DNA from: Chlamydiia bacterium
GTDB taxonomy: Bacteria > Chlamydiota > Chlamydiia > Chlamydiales > FEN-1388
Direction of reading: 5' to 3'
Assembly (NCBI GenBank): GCA_003170575.1
Contig: PMZB01000155.1
Span: 1-6,403, forward strand
Length of the DNA: 6,403 bases
Part shown: piece after piece, positions 1 through 6,262 of the stretch
Numbering within the stretch: the first letter of the stretch is position 1
Layout of the letters: every line of letters starts with the position of its first letter
The notes under the pieces: generated by a model
What the model was told of the DNA's origin: nothing
Databases searched by the model: none
What the model saw: only the letters and a program-made list of their open reading frames with translations
Made by a program: the position numbers and the translations under genes

Positions 1-173
1 TTGCCCCAACATCCTCTTCACCGCTTCCGCCACGGCCCTCAAGTCCACCCCCAAGGCCAGCCGATAACCCAGCCATTGCCCCAACATCCTCTTCACCGCT
101 TCCGCCACGGCCCTCAAGTCCACCCCCAAAGCCAGCCGATAACCCAGCCATTGCCCCAACATCCTCTTCACCG
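1..173. repeat. 75-bp direct tandem repeat, 2 full copies plus a 23-bp partial third
   Basis: Copy 1 is 1-75, copy 2 is 76-150, and a truncated copy is 151-173. Copies 1 and 2 differ at one base (G at 55, A at 130), changing Arg AGG to Lys AAG in the plus frame. The unit length is a multiple of three, so copy-number change keeps the frame. The array may extend further left beyond the window. Near identity of the copies suggests recent duplication or ongoing homogenisation. Confidence 0.93.
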
Positions 174-293
174 GCCGGAGCTCCCCCAACCGAAGAAAAA
201 AAACTTGAACCCGCAACTACTCCGCCTCCACAAGAAACAGACCTTGATCCTGAAGCCCGCAAGATCGCCGAAGAGCAAGCAAAAGACCTGTGA
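3..293 (+). CDS. 3' end of a Pro/Ser/Thr-rich tandem-repeat protein, function unknown (5' partial)
   Basis: The last 96 codons of a gene that begins before the window, ending at TGA 291-293. The reading frame starting at position 3 contains two copies of a 25-residue unit (APTSSSPLPPRPSS, then PPPRPADNPAI). A third copy breaks off after APTSSSP. A non-repetitive charged tail follows (TEEKKLEP, then TTPPPQETDLDPEARK, then IAEEQAKDL). I prefer this frame to the His-rich frame from position 1 because it gives a coherent low-complexity linker followed by an acidic, helix-prone tail. Its third positions in the repeat are also about 44% GC, whereas the open minus-strand frame is about 84%. Sequence of this kind is typical of flexible linkers or surface-exposed tails, but I recognise no family. 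It has no evident link to the efflux operon, which has its own promoter downstream. Confidence 0.6.
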   Translation, partial: APTSSSPLPPRPSSPPPRPADNPAIAPTSSSPLPPRPSSPPPKPADNPAIAPTSSSPAGAPPTEEKKLEPATTPPPQETDLDPEARKIAEEQAKDL

Positions 294-362
294 GAATCTT
301 CGCCCCTAGGAATTCCACGCGTGTAGTCTAGTAGACATCGCACGGCTCAATTTTTCCTTGCG

Positions 363-392
363 TTGACTAAAAATGGATTGTTTTCTTATTCT
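363..392 (+). promoter_or_regulatory. Probable sigma70-type promoter of the tetR-efflux operon
   Basis: A TTGACT -35 box (363-368, 5 of 6 to consensus) lies 18 bp before a TATTCT -10 box (387-392, 4 of 6). The intervening DNA is A/T-rich. The expected start point, near 399-400, falls inside the 24-bp palindrome at 394-417, an arrangement typical of a repressor that blocks RNA polymerase. No other promoter-like pair was seen between here and the downstream genes, consistent with one transcript. Assigned by eye only. Confidence 0.5.
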
Positions 393-393
393 T

Positions 394-417
394 TTTTGAC
401 TGACTAGTCAGTCAAAA
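394..417. promoter_or_regulatory. Perfect 24-bp palindrome, probable TetR-family operator
   Basis: Each half-site reads TTTTGACTGACT and the centre is CTAG (404-407). Every one of the 12 base pairs is symmetric, and the next pair out (393/418) breaks the symmetry. Within each half, GACT is itself repeated as a direct repeat. Its size, position just downstream of a -10 box and 15 nt before the tetR start codon fit autorepression by the adjacent regulator. Dimeric TetR/AcrR-type repressors commonly bind palindromes of this size near their own genes. That this protein binds it is inference from proximity. Confidence 0.8.
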
Positions 418-432
418 CGAGGTAAGGGAAAG

Positions 433-1029
433 ATGAAAGCAGCAAAGGGGAAGCGGAAGGAACAGATTCTAGGGGCTGCCACAAGGCTGTTTTCTGAACT
501 TGGGTATCAAGATACAGAAGTGCAGAAGATTGCAGATGCAAGTGGGGTAGGCAAGGGCACTGTCTATTTATATTTTCCATCCAAAGAAGCGCTCTTTTTT
601 GCGACAGTTCAGCGAGCTATTGAGCAGGTTGAAAGGTATGTGAAAGAGAAAATGAGGAAGGATGGAACTTCAGTTGATCTTCTTAAAAGCATTGTCAGAG
701 CATATGTCGAGTTTTTTAAGGGACATCCAGAAGTTATTGAGCTCTTTGTGCAAGAGCGAGCTGTATTCCGCTTTAGAAATGAGTGCTCCTACAACCAGAA
801 AAAGAAAGAGCGGAATGAGAAATGGGCCAAGCTATTTGAACGGCTTGAAGGTGAGGGCAAGCTTCGGGTCACCAATATCCCAAGAATCGTGAACACCATC
901 AACCAGCTCTTTTATGGTGTGATCTTTACCAATATCTTTCAAATTGATGAAGCCTCTTTTGAAACGCGTCTCAACGAGGGTATTGATCTGATGCTTTATG
1001 GAACACTTCTCCCTGAGGGCGCATCATGA
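433..1029 (+). CDS. TetR/AcrR-family transcriptional repressor of the efflux operon
   Basis: This 198-residue protein has normal family length. The N-terminal DNA-binding domain spans about residues 8-55: helix 1 ILGAATRLFSELGY (12-25), then the helix-turn-helix QKIADASGVGKGTVYLYF (31-48), followed by the hallmark PSKEALF. From about residue 60 on lies the variable, mostly helical ligand-binding and dimerisation domain, with no recognisable subfamily signature, so the inducer cannot be predicted. The ATG at 433 is supported by GAGGT (419-423, 9 nt upstream) and AAGGG (424-428, 4 nt upstream), and by the protein starting just before helix 1. It is the first gene of the operon, lies immediately after a perfect palindrome, and its stop overlaps the next start by 4 bp. 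Probable role: cytoplasmic autorepressor that releases the pump genes when it binds a toxic ligand. Confidence 0.93.
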   Translation: MKAAKGKRKEQILGAATRLFSELGYQDTEVQKIADASGVGKGTVYLYFPSKEALFFATVQRAIEQVERYVKEKMRKDGTSVDLLKSIVRAYVEFFKGHPEVIELFVQERAVFRFRNECSYNQKKKERNEKWAKLFERLEGEGKLRVTNIPRIVNTINQLFYGVIFTNIFQIDEASFETRLNEGIDLMLYGTLLPEGAS

Positions 1030-2360
1030 GACGGTTTTTCATAATTTTCATTATTGCTTATTCAACTTCTCTTGCCGAGGAGCCAGTCTATTCACTTGTT
1101 ATGTGTCAGGCAAAAGCTTTGGAGCGATCAGAGCGTCTTTCTATAGCTGAGCTTGAAGTTGGGATTGCTCGAGAGAGAATCAATGAGATTCAAGGCATCG
1201 ATATGCCCAAAATCTCAGCAGAGGCAGCATACAATGTGCGAGATAAGCATCCAAGTTGTGTACGCAAGGCTCCACACCCTGTTGGTCCTCAAACTTCACC
1301 CCAATCACAAGACGAAAAGCGCCCGAGCAAAATCAAGACAATTGTTGCTGATAAACATGGGACAACATCAAAGGTGTCTCTTGTAGTACCTATCTTCGAC
1401 TTTGGATATGTGGATAAACTCACCCTCGTGCAGAAATCTGAAGTTCAGGCAACAGAGTCTGAGAGAGAGAGAGTGGAGCAGGATGTTTTGCTTGCTGTGA
1501 CTGCAAGCTATTATATGGCGCTTGAGAGTGCAAAAATCGAGAGCGTGGTGCTTCAATCAATAAAAGTCTTGTCACAACAAAAAAGTATTTCCCAAGATCT
1601 TTATTCTGTGGGATTTGTGACGAAAAATGATGTGCTGGGAGTGCAAGTCCAGCTGGCTGAAAGAGAACAAGAGCTGATTCAAGCACAGCACAATATTGAA
1701 AACAGCTTGGCCACTTTAAACCGATTAACTGAGATTGATATCAAAGGAGTGAATGAGCTCGAAGATTGCCAGGAAAATATTGACTGGAGCGCTCGTCTTG
1801 ATGATTTTCTCAACAAAGTAAATGACAATCATCCTGATCTAAAAACTGTACTTGCGAAAATACAGGCTGTTGAATGGGCCTACGGGGCAATTGCAGCAGA
1901 AAATTATCCTGATATCAAGGGGTTTGTAAATTATAATACCTCTTCTGATTCTTATCTTTTGCATAAAAAGTGGCTTCACACAGGCGTAGGAATTGAAATT
2001 CCTATTTTTGATGGGGGGATTGTTGCCTCAAAACTTTTACAGAACAAGGGGCGGCAAAAAGAGCTTTCACTTCAATATGAGGCAACCTATCAGGACATTT
2101 GCCTGCAAGTAAAAGAAGCTTTTTTTGCGGTGGATAGTGCGTACGCCAAAATTCCAGTGGCAAAGCAAAGTATTATTCACGCAGAAGAGAATTTAAAAAT
2201 AGACCGAGACCTCTACCAAGAAGGCCTTATTGCGAGCGATGATCTTCTAAACGATGAAGAGAGGCTAAGCTTGGCTCGGTCCAACTATTTTCAAGCACTT
2301 TATGATTTTAAAATCGCCCAAGCACGTCTTGCGTATGCGATTGGAGAGATAGAGATATGA
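1026..2360 (+). CDS. TolC-like outer-membrane efflux channel protein (OMF/OEP family)
   Basis: 444 residues, normal family length. A signal peptide is clear: RR at 2-3, hydrophobic stretch 4-16, probable signal peptidase I cut after Ala17 (SLA|EE). There is no lipobox cysteine, so it resembles TolC rather than the lipoprotein OprM type. The family's internal duplication is visible. PIFDFG (122-127) and PIFDGG (326-331) are each followed by a long heptad-like helical stretch, and YSVGFVTKNDVL (193-204) matches YQEGLIASDDLL (397-408). Members trimerise into an outer-membrane beta-barrel joined to a periplasmic alpha-helical tunnel. An oddity is a hydrophilic Pro/Lys-rich segment at about residues 72-115 between the two strands of the first repeat, much longer than its counterpart in the second repeat. 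The start is supported by GAGGG at 1015-1019, 6 nt before ATG. It overlaps tetR and the adaptor gene by 4 bp each (ATGA), implying translational coupling and dedicated use with this pump. Confidence 0.92.
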   Translation: MRRFFIIFIIAYSTSLAEEPVYSLVMCQAKALERSERLSIAELEVGIARERINEIQGIDMPKISAEAAYNVRDKHPSCVRKAPHPVGPQTSPQSQDEKRPSKIKTIVADKHGTTSKVSLVVPIFDFGYVDKLTLVQKSEVQATESERERVEQDVLLAVTASYYMALESAKIESVVLQSIKVLSQQKSISQDLYSVGFVTKNDVLGVQVQLAEREQELIQAQHNIENSLATLNRLTEIDIKGVNELEDCQENIDWSARLDDFLNKVNDNHPDLKTVLAKIQAVEWAYGAIAAENYPDIKGFVNYNTSSDSYLLHKKWLHTGVGIEIPIFDGGIVASKLLQNKGRQKELSLQYEATYQDICLQVKEAFFAVDSAYAKIPVAKQSIIHAEENLKIDRDLYQEGLIASDDLLNDEERLSLARSNYFQALYDFKIAQARLAYAIGEIEI

Positions 2361-3160
2361 AAAGAAAACTAATACTTTTTTTGAGTGTGTTACAAGGATT
2401 TTTGTTTTCTGGGGAACAAGTAGAGCCTACAACCTACAAGACGATAGGAACCGTATATCCCCAATACAGGAGCGTACTTGGAGGCCAGGTCGCAGGGTAT
2501 GTGAAGGACGTGTGCGTTGAAGTAGGAGATAAAGTTGTAAAAGGAGAGGTCCTTTTGAAGCTTGATCCAACCCTCTTTTCCATAGCCGTTGCTGAGGCTG
2601 ACACGGCGTGCGATCTTGCCAGAATTGAGTGCGACGATGCTGAAAGAGATTTTGCACGGATGAAAAAGCTCTTTGAGAAGCCTGAGGGGGAAACTCCTTC
2701 CATTTCTCAAAAGCGTTATGAAGATGCAAAAAGCCGCTGGGATAAGGCGAAGGTATGTCTTCATAAGGCTGAAGAGACGCTCAAAAAATCCCGCCAAAAT
2801 GAAGAGGATACTAATATTAAAGCGCCTTTTGATGGAGTGATCACAAAGCGATTTGTTCATCCAGGAGAGCCTGTGACAGTCACTCCTGTAATAAAACTTA
2901 TTGAAGTAGTTTCCGCAAAGCATCCCTTTGTAGAGTTTTCTGTGCCACAGCAGTACATAAGCCTTATCCAGACAGGAACCAAAGCAGGCGTGCGTTTGGA
3001 AGGGGTTTCAGGCGATGTGTTTTTTGTTTCTATTGATCGAATCTACCCAGATATCGATGAAAAGACCCGCGCATTTAAGTGCCGGGCAACTCTTCCTGAA
3101 CCTCTAGGAAAGTATGTTGGTGCTCTTGCCCAAGTGTGTATCCCATTGGAAGGAGAGTAA
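2357..3160 (+). CDS. Short RND efflux periplasmic adaptor (membrane fusion protein, HlyD/AcrA type)
   Basis: 267 residues, clearly shorter than the 350-400 usual for AcrA-like adaptors. An N-terminal signal peptide (MKRK, hydrophobic 5-17, cut near Ser18-Gly19) has no lipobox cysteine. Domains in order are: first half of the lipoyl/barrel-sandwich domain, about 30-72 (GGQVAGYVKDVCVEVGDKVV at 42-61); alpha-helical hairpin, about 73-150, charged and heptad-like; second lipoyl half, about 152-174 (IKAPFDGVITKRFVHPGEPV); and beta-barrel domain, about 185-265, including KTRAFKCRATL. The protein ends right after the beta-barrel, so the C-terminal part of the membrane-proximal domain appears to be missing. 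No frameshift is seen, and the gene ends with an intact ribosome-binding site for the pump. The start is supported by GGAGAG at 2343-2348, 8 nt upstream, and by the ATGA overlap. Expected role: periplasmic sleeve linking the RND pump to the outer-membrane channel. Confidence 0.9.
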   Translation: MKRKLILFLSVLQGFLFSGEQVEPTTYKTIGTVYPQYRSVLGGQVAGYVKDVCVEVGDKVVKGEVLLKLDPTLFSIAVAEADTACDLARIECDDAERDFARMKKLFEKPEGETPSISQKRYEDAKSRWDKAKVCLHKAEETLKKSRQNEEDTNIKAPFDGVITKRFVHPGEPVTVTPVIKLIEVVSAKHPFVEFSVPQQYISLIQTGTKAGVRLEGVSGDVFFVSIDRIYPDIDEKTRAFKCRATLPEPLGKYVGALAQVCIPLEGE

Positions 3161-3166
3161 GCTTAA

Positions 3167-6100
3167 ATGTTTTTATCCGACACCGCGATTAAGCGGCCTA
3201 TTTTTACCACAATGATCATGGCGGCTCTTACGATCTTCGGCTTTATTGCCATGCGAAATATCGGGGTAGATCTTTACCCTCGCATTGAGATCCCTGTTGT
3301 GGTTGTGCTCTCAACCCTTCCGGGCGCGGATCCTGAAACCGTTGAAAAAACGGTGACAAAACCTATTGAGGATGCTCTTTCCACCATTAGCTCTATCAAA
3401 CGCCTTCGTTCCACAAGCGGGGAGAGCATTTCCCAAGTGGTGCTGGAATTTGAACTGGATAAAAACGTAGACATTGCTTTTCAAGAAGTGCAGGCAAAGT
3501 TGGGTACTGTGCGCTCGGTGCTGCCGCAAGACCTTGAGGAGAGTGTGGTCGAAAAATTTGATATAGATTCTGCTCCTATCATGGCTGTTGTGATCTCAGG
3601 AAAACAATCCATTCAAAAGCTCTCAACACTTGCCGACACGCTTGTCAAAACACGTCTTCAGCAGGTAAAAGATGTGGGGGAAGTAAGATTGATCGGCAAA
3701 AGAGAGCGCACTATCTGGATCAATCTTGATCCAGCCAAGCTTGAAGGGTTTTTCTTAAGTGTTCCGGAAGTGATCGCAGCGTTAAAAGCCCATCATATTG
3801 AAGTGCCAGGCGGAAGAGTTGAAACAGGGCCAAAAGAGTTTGTGGTCAAGACTAAAGCTGAATTTTCTCATGCGGATGAATTTCAAAACCTTCTTGTGGG
3901 GTATAGAGAGGGGTATCCGATTCGTCTGCGAGATATTGGCGAAGTTCAAGATGGACTGGAAGAAGAGCGATCAAGCGCCACGCTCGATGGAGAAAAAGCG
4001 ATCTCCCTTCTAATCAGGAGGCAATCTGGCACAAACACTGTGGAAGTTGCCCATGCTGTGAAAGCACAGGTAGAGAAGTTGCGGGAGGAGTTGCAGTCTC
4101 AAGGAATCTCGCTACGGATAGCTCAGGATTTTTCTCGGTATATAGAAGAATCGATGCATAACATTCAGTTTCACCTGGTCTTTGGCGGGATCCTTGCGGT
4201 ATTTATTGTGTTTTTATTTTTGCACAATTTCAGAATGACGCTTATCAGCGCGCTCGCCATTCCAACAAGTGTGATTTCTGCTTTCATGGTTATGAATGCG
4301 CTCGGCTTTACCATGAACAAGATGACCATGCTCGCGCTTTCTCTTGCTATCGGTATTTTGATTGATGACGCTATCGTTGTTGTGGAAAACATTTTCCGCC
4401 ACTGCAAGAAAGGGAAAAAATCCCCTGAGGAAGCTGCACGATTTGGGACCCAGGAGATTGGACTTGCAGCGTTTGCTATCACTATGTCTATTGTAGCGGT
4501 ATTCTTACCCGTAGCCTTTATGAAGGGGATCATCGGCAGGTTCATGTATCAGTTTGGCGTGACTGTCACGGTTGCTGTGTTGATGAGCCTTTTTGTTGCA
4601 TTCACCTTGGTTCCTATGCTTGCGTCCAAGTTTTTGAAAGTAGAGAGCCGGGAAAGCAAGGTGTTTGAGATAATAGGAAAAGTCCTTTCCTGGATTGATA
4701 AGGCGTATGTTGCCCTTCTCAAGACGTCCCTTTCGCATAAAGGAATTGTTCTTTTGATTGCGTGCGGCGCGCTGTTTAGCGCCTTTTCTTGCGTAAAGTT
4801 TTTGAAATCAGAATTCCTCCCTGCTGTAGATCAGAGCGAATTTTTCATTAAAGTCACAACTCCCTTGGGCTCTTCCCTGTCCTCTACCGAGGACGTGGTG
4901 AGTACCATTCGCAAGCGGATTCAGAATACGCCTTGGGTTGACTATGTGTTTGCCACTATTGGCGGCGGAAACATGAAGCGTGTCAACGATGCTGTGATCT
5001 ACGTCAAGATGGTGGAAAAGAAAGATCGATCTATCAGCCAGATTCAGGCAATGGGCCAGGTTAGAGGCGAGCTTCAAGCGTTGAAGGATGTGAAAATAAG
5101 TATCGAACCTGTCCCCAATATCTCCTCAGGCGCAGTAAAGTATTGCGCACTGCAGGTAAATATTGCAGGACCTGATCTTGATGAACTTGAAAGAATTGTC
5201 CACAAAGTGACGTCAGAGCTGAAAAAGAAAAATGGATATGTAGATATAGACACGTCATATGAAAAAGATTCTCCAGAGCTTACTGTGAAGATTAAAAGGG
5301 ATCATGCTGCAGCACTCCAGGTTACCCCTGCACAGATTGCTCAGACAGTGAGGGCAATGATTGGCGGTATTGGGATCGGCACCTTTACTGAAGAAGGGGA
5401 GCGATATGACATTAACGTGAGAGCGCAAGAGAAGATGCGCAACTGCGCAGATTCAATTTTGCGGCTTTCTGTGAAAAATTCCCTAGGCGATCTCATTCCT
5501 TTAGAGAGTGTTGTCCAAGTGTCGCACAGTTATGGCCCTGTTCAGATTGATCGGATGAACAGAGAAAGGGTTATCTCTATTTTCGTAAACCTTCGAGAAG
5601 GATTCACGCTGGGCCAAGCTGTGAACGAGGTGAAGGAGTTAATAGGAGGCATGAATTTACCTCTTGGCTACCATTTTTCCTTTATTGGCATGGCAGACAC
5701 AATGCGCGAATCTTTTTCCTATCTTCTTTTTGCTCTTATCCTGGCTGTGGTTATGGTGTACATGGTGCTCGCCTCTCAGTTTGAGAGCTTCACTCAGCCC
5801 TTTGTGATCATGTTGTCGCTGCCTTTTTCCCTTATAGGAGCATTATTTATGATGCTTGTGACCTGTTCCACACTCAATATCAACACGATTATCGGCATTA
5901 TCATGCTCATGGGCCTTGTCACGAAAAATGCCATCTTGCTTGTGGATTATGCCAACACCCTTCGCACACGAGATGGGAAAAGTGTGTATGACGCGCTTCT
6001 TGCAGCAGGGGAGGCAAGGCTTCACCCCATTCTCATGACAACTCTGGCCATGATCTTTGGCATGCTGCCCATAGCACTAAGCAATGGCCCAGGTTCTGAG

Positions 6101-6262
6101 TCAGATGCTCCTATGGCGATCGCCATTATTGGCGGACTTGTGACATCAACCTTTCTTACCCTTATTGTGGTGCCGGTGGTCTACAGTATTATGGGGGCAA
6201 AAGAGGAGAGGTGCGTTTGCGAAGCTTCAGGATTGACCTCGAACGCATCTTTTATAAAATAG
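3167..6262 (+). CDS. RND efflux pump inner-membrane permease (HAE1/AcrB-type, proton-driven)
   Basis: 1031 residues, full family length. The start MFLSDTAIKRPIF is the standard family N-terminus. AAGGAGAG (3150-3157) precedes the ATG by about 9 nt, inside the end of the adaptor gene. By eye there are twelve membrane segments: TM1 about 11-29; TM2-TM6 about 335-353, 358-378, 386-407, 433-455 and 463-486; TM7 about 525-543; TM8-TM12 about 850-871, 877-897, 904-926, 953-972 and 983-1008. Large periplasmic porter/docking loops lie between TM1-TM2 and TM7-TM8. The proton-relay residues of AcrB are all present by position: D400 and D401 (D407/D408) in GILIDDAIVVVEN, K920 (K940) in GLVTKNAILLVDY, R951 (R971) and T958 (T978) in RLHPILMTT. 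The position of AcrB R973 is His953. The sequence favours the hydrophobe/amphiphile (HAE1) group over heavy-metal CusA-type pumps. Substrate unknown. The last 20 or so residues after TM12 are a Cys-containing tail overlapping the opposite-strand gene. Confidence 0.95.
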   Translation: MFLSDTAIKRPIFTTMIMAALTIFGFIAMRNIGVDLYPRIEIPVVVVLSTLPGADPETVEKTVTKPIEDALSTISSIKRLRSTSGESISQVVLEFELDKNVDIAFQEVQAKLGTVRSVLPQDLEESVVEKFDIDSAPIMAVVISGKQSIQKLSTLADTLVKTRLQQVKDVGEVRLIGKRERTIWINLDPAKLEGFFLSVPEVIAALKAHHIEVPGGRVETGPKEFVVKTKAEFSHADEFQNLLVGYREGYPIRLRDIGEVQDGLEEERSSATLDGEKAISLLIRRQSGTNTVEVAHAVKAQVEKLREELQSQGISLRIAQDFSRYIEESMHNIQFHLVFGGILAVFIVFLFLHNFRMTLISALAIPTSVISAFMVMNALGFTMNKMTMLALSLAIGILIDDAIVVVENIFRHCKKGKKSPEEAARFGTQEIGLAAFAITMSIVAVFLPVAFMKGIIGRFMYQFGVTVTVAVLMSLFVAFTLVPMLASKFLKVESRESKVFEIIGKVLSWIDKAYVALLKTSLSHKGIVLLIACGALFSAFSCVKFLKSEFLPAVDQSEFFIKVTTPLGSSLSSTEDVVSTIRKRIQNTPWVDYVFATIGGGNMKRVNDAVIYVKMVEKKDRSISQIQAMGQVRGELQALKDVKISIEPVPNISSGAVKYCALQVNIAGPDLDELERIVHKVTSELKKKNGYVDIDTSYEKDSPELTVKIKRDHAAALQVTPAQIAQTVRAMIGGIGIGTFTEEGERYDINVRAQEKMRNCADSILRLSVKNSLGDLIPLESVVQVSHSYGPVQIDRMNRERVISIFVNLREGFTLGQAVNEVKELIGGMNLPLGYHFSFIGMADTMRESFSYLLFALILAVVMVYMVLASQFESFTQPFVIMLSLPFSLIGALFMMLVTCSTLNINTIIGIIMLMGLVTKNAILLVDYANTLRTRDGKSVYDALLAAGEARLHPILMTTLAMIFGMLPIALSNGPGSESDAPMAIAIIGGLVTSTFLTLIVVPVVYSIMGAKEERCVCEASGLTSNASFIK

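Noticed and set aside
1..173. Tandem repeats considered as a CRISPR array
   Set aside because: The copies abut directly with no unique spacers, and the 75-bp unit is coding-length.
1..309. Open frame from position 1 giving a His/Gln/Pro-rich 102-residue protein
   Set aside because: It starts with TTG at the window edge and has odd composition. The frame at position 3 over the same DNA gives a coherent Pro/Ser linker and charged tail with a natural stop.
326..355. Hairpin plus T-run considered as a firm rho-independent terminator for the upstream gene
   Set aside because: The stem is 4-5 bp with a tiny loop and is separated from the T-run by about 14 nt, so it does not meet the usual form; kept only as a low-interest observation.
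2390..2923. 177-codon open frame on the minus strand inside the adaptor gene
   Set aside because: It lies fully antisense to a well-supported adaptor with all its domains; the translation resembles no family and has no ribosome-binding site or promoter context.
4171..4545. 124-codon minus-strand open frame inside the pump gene
   Set aside because: It is a shadow of the conserved TM2-TM6 coding region; codon structure of the pump explains it.
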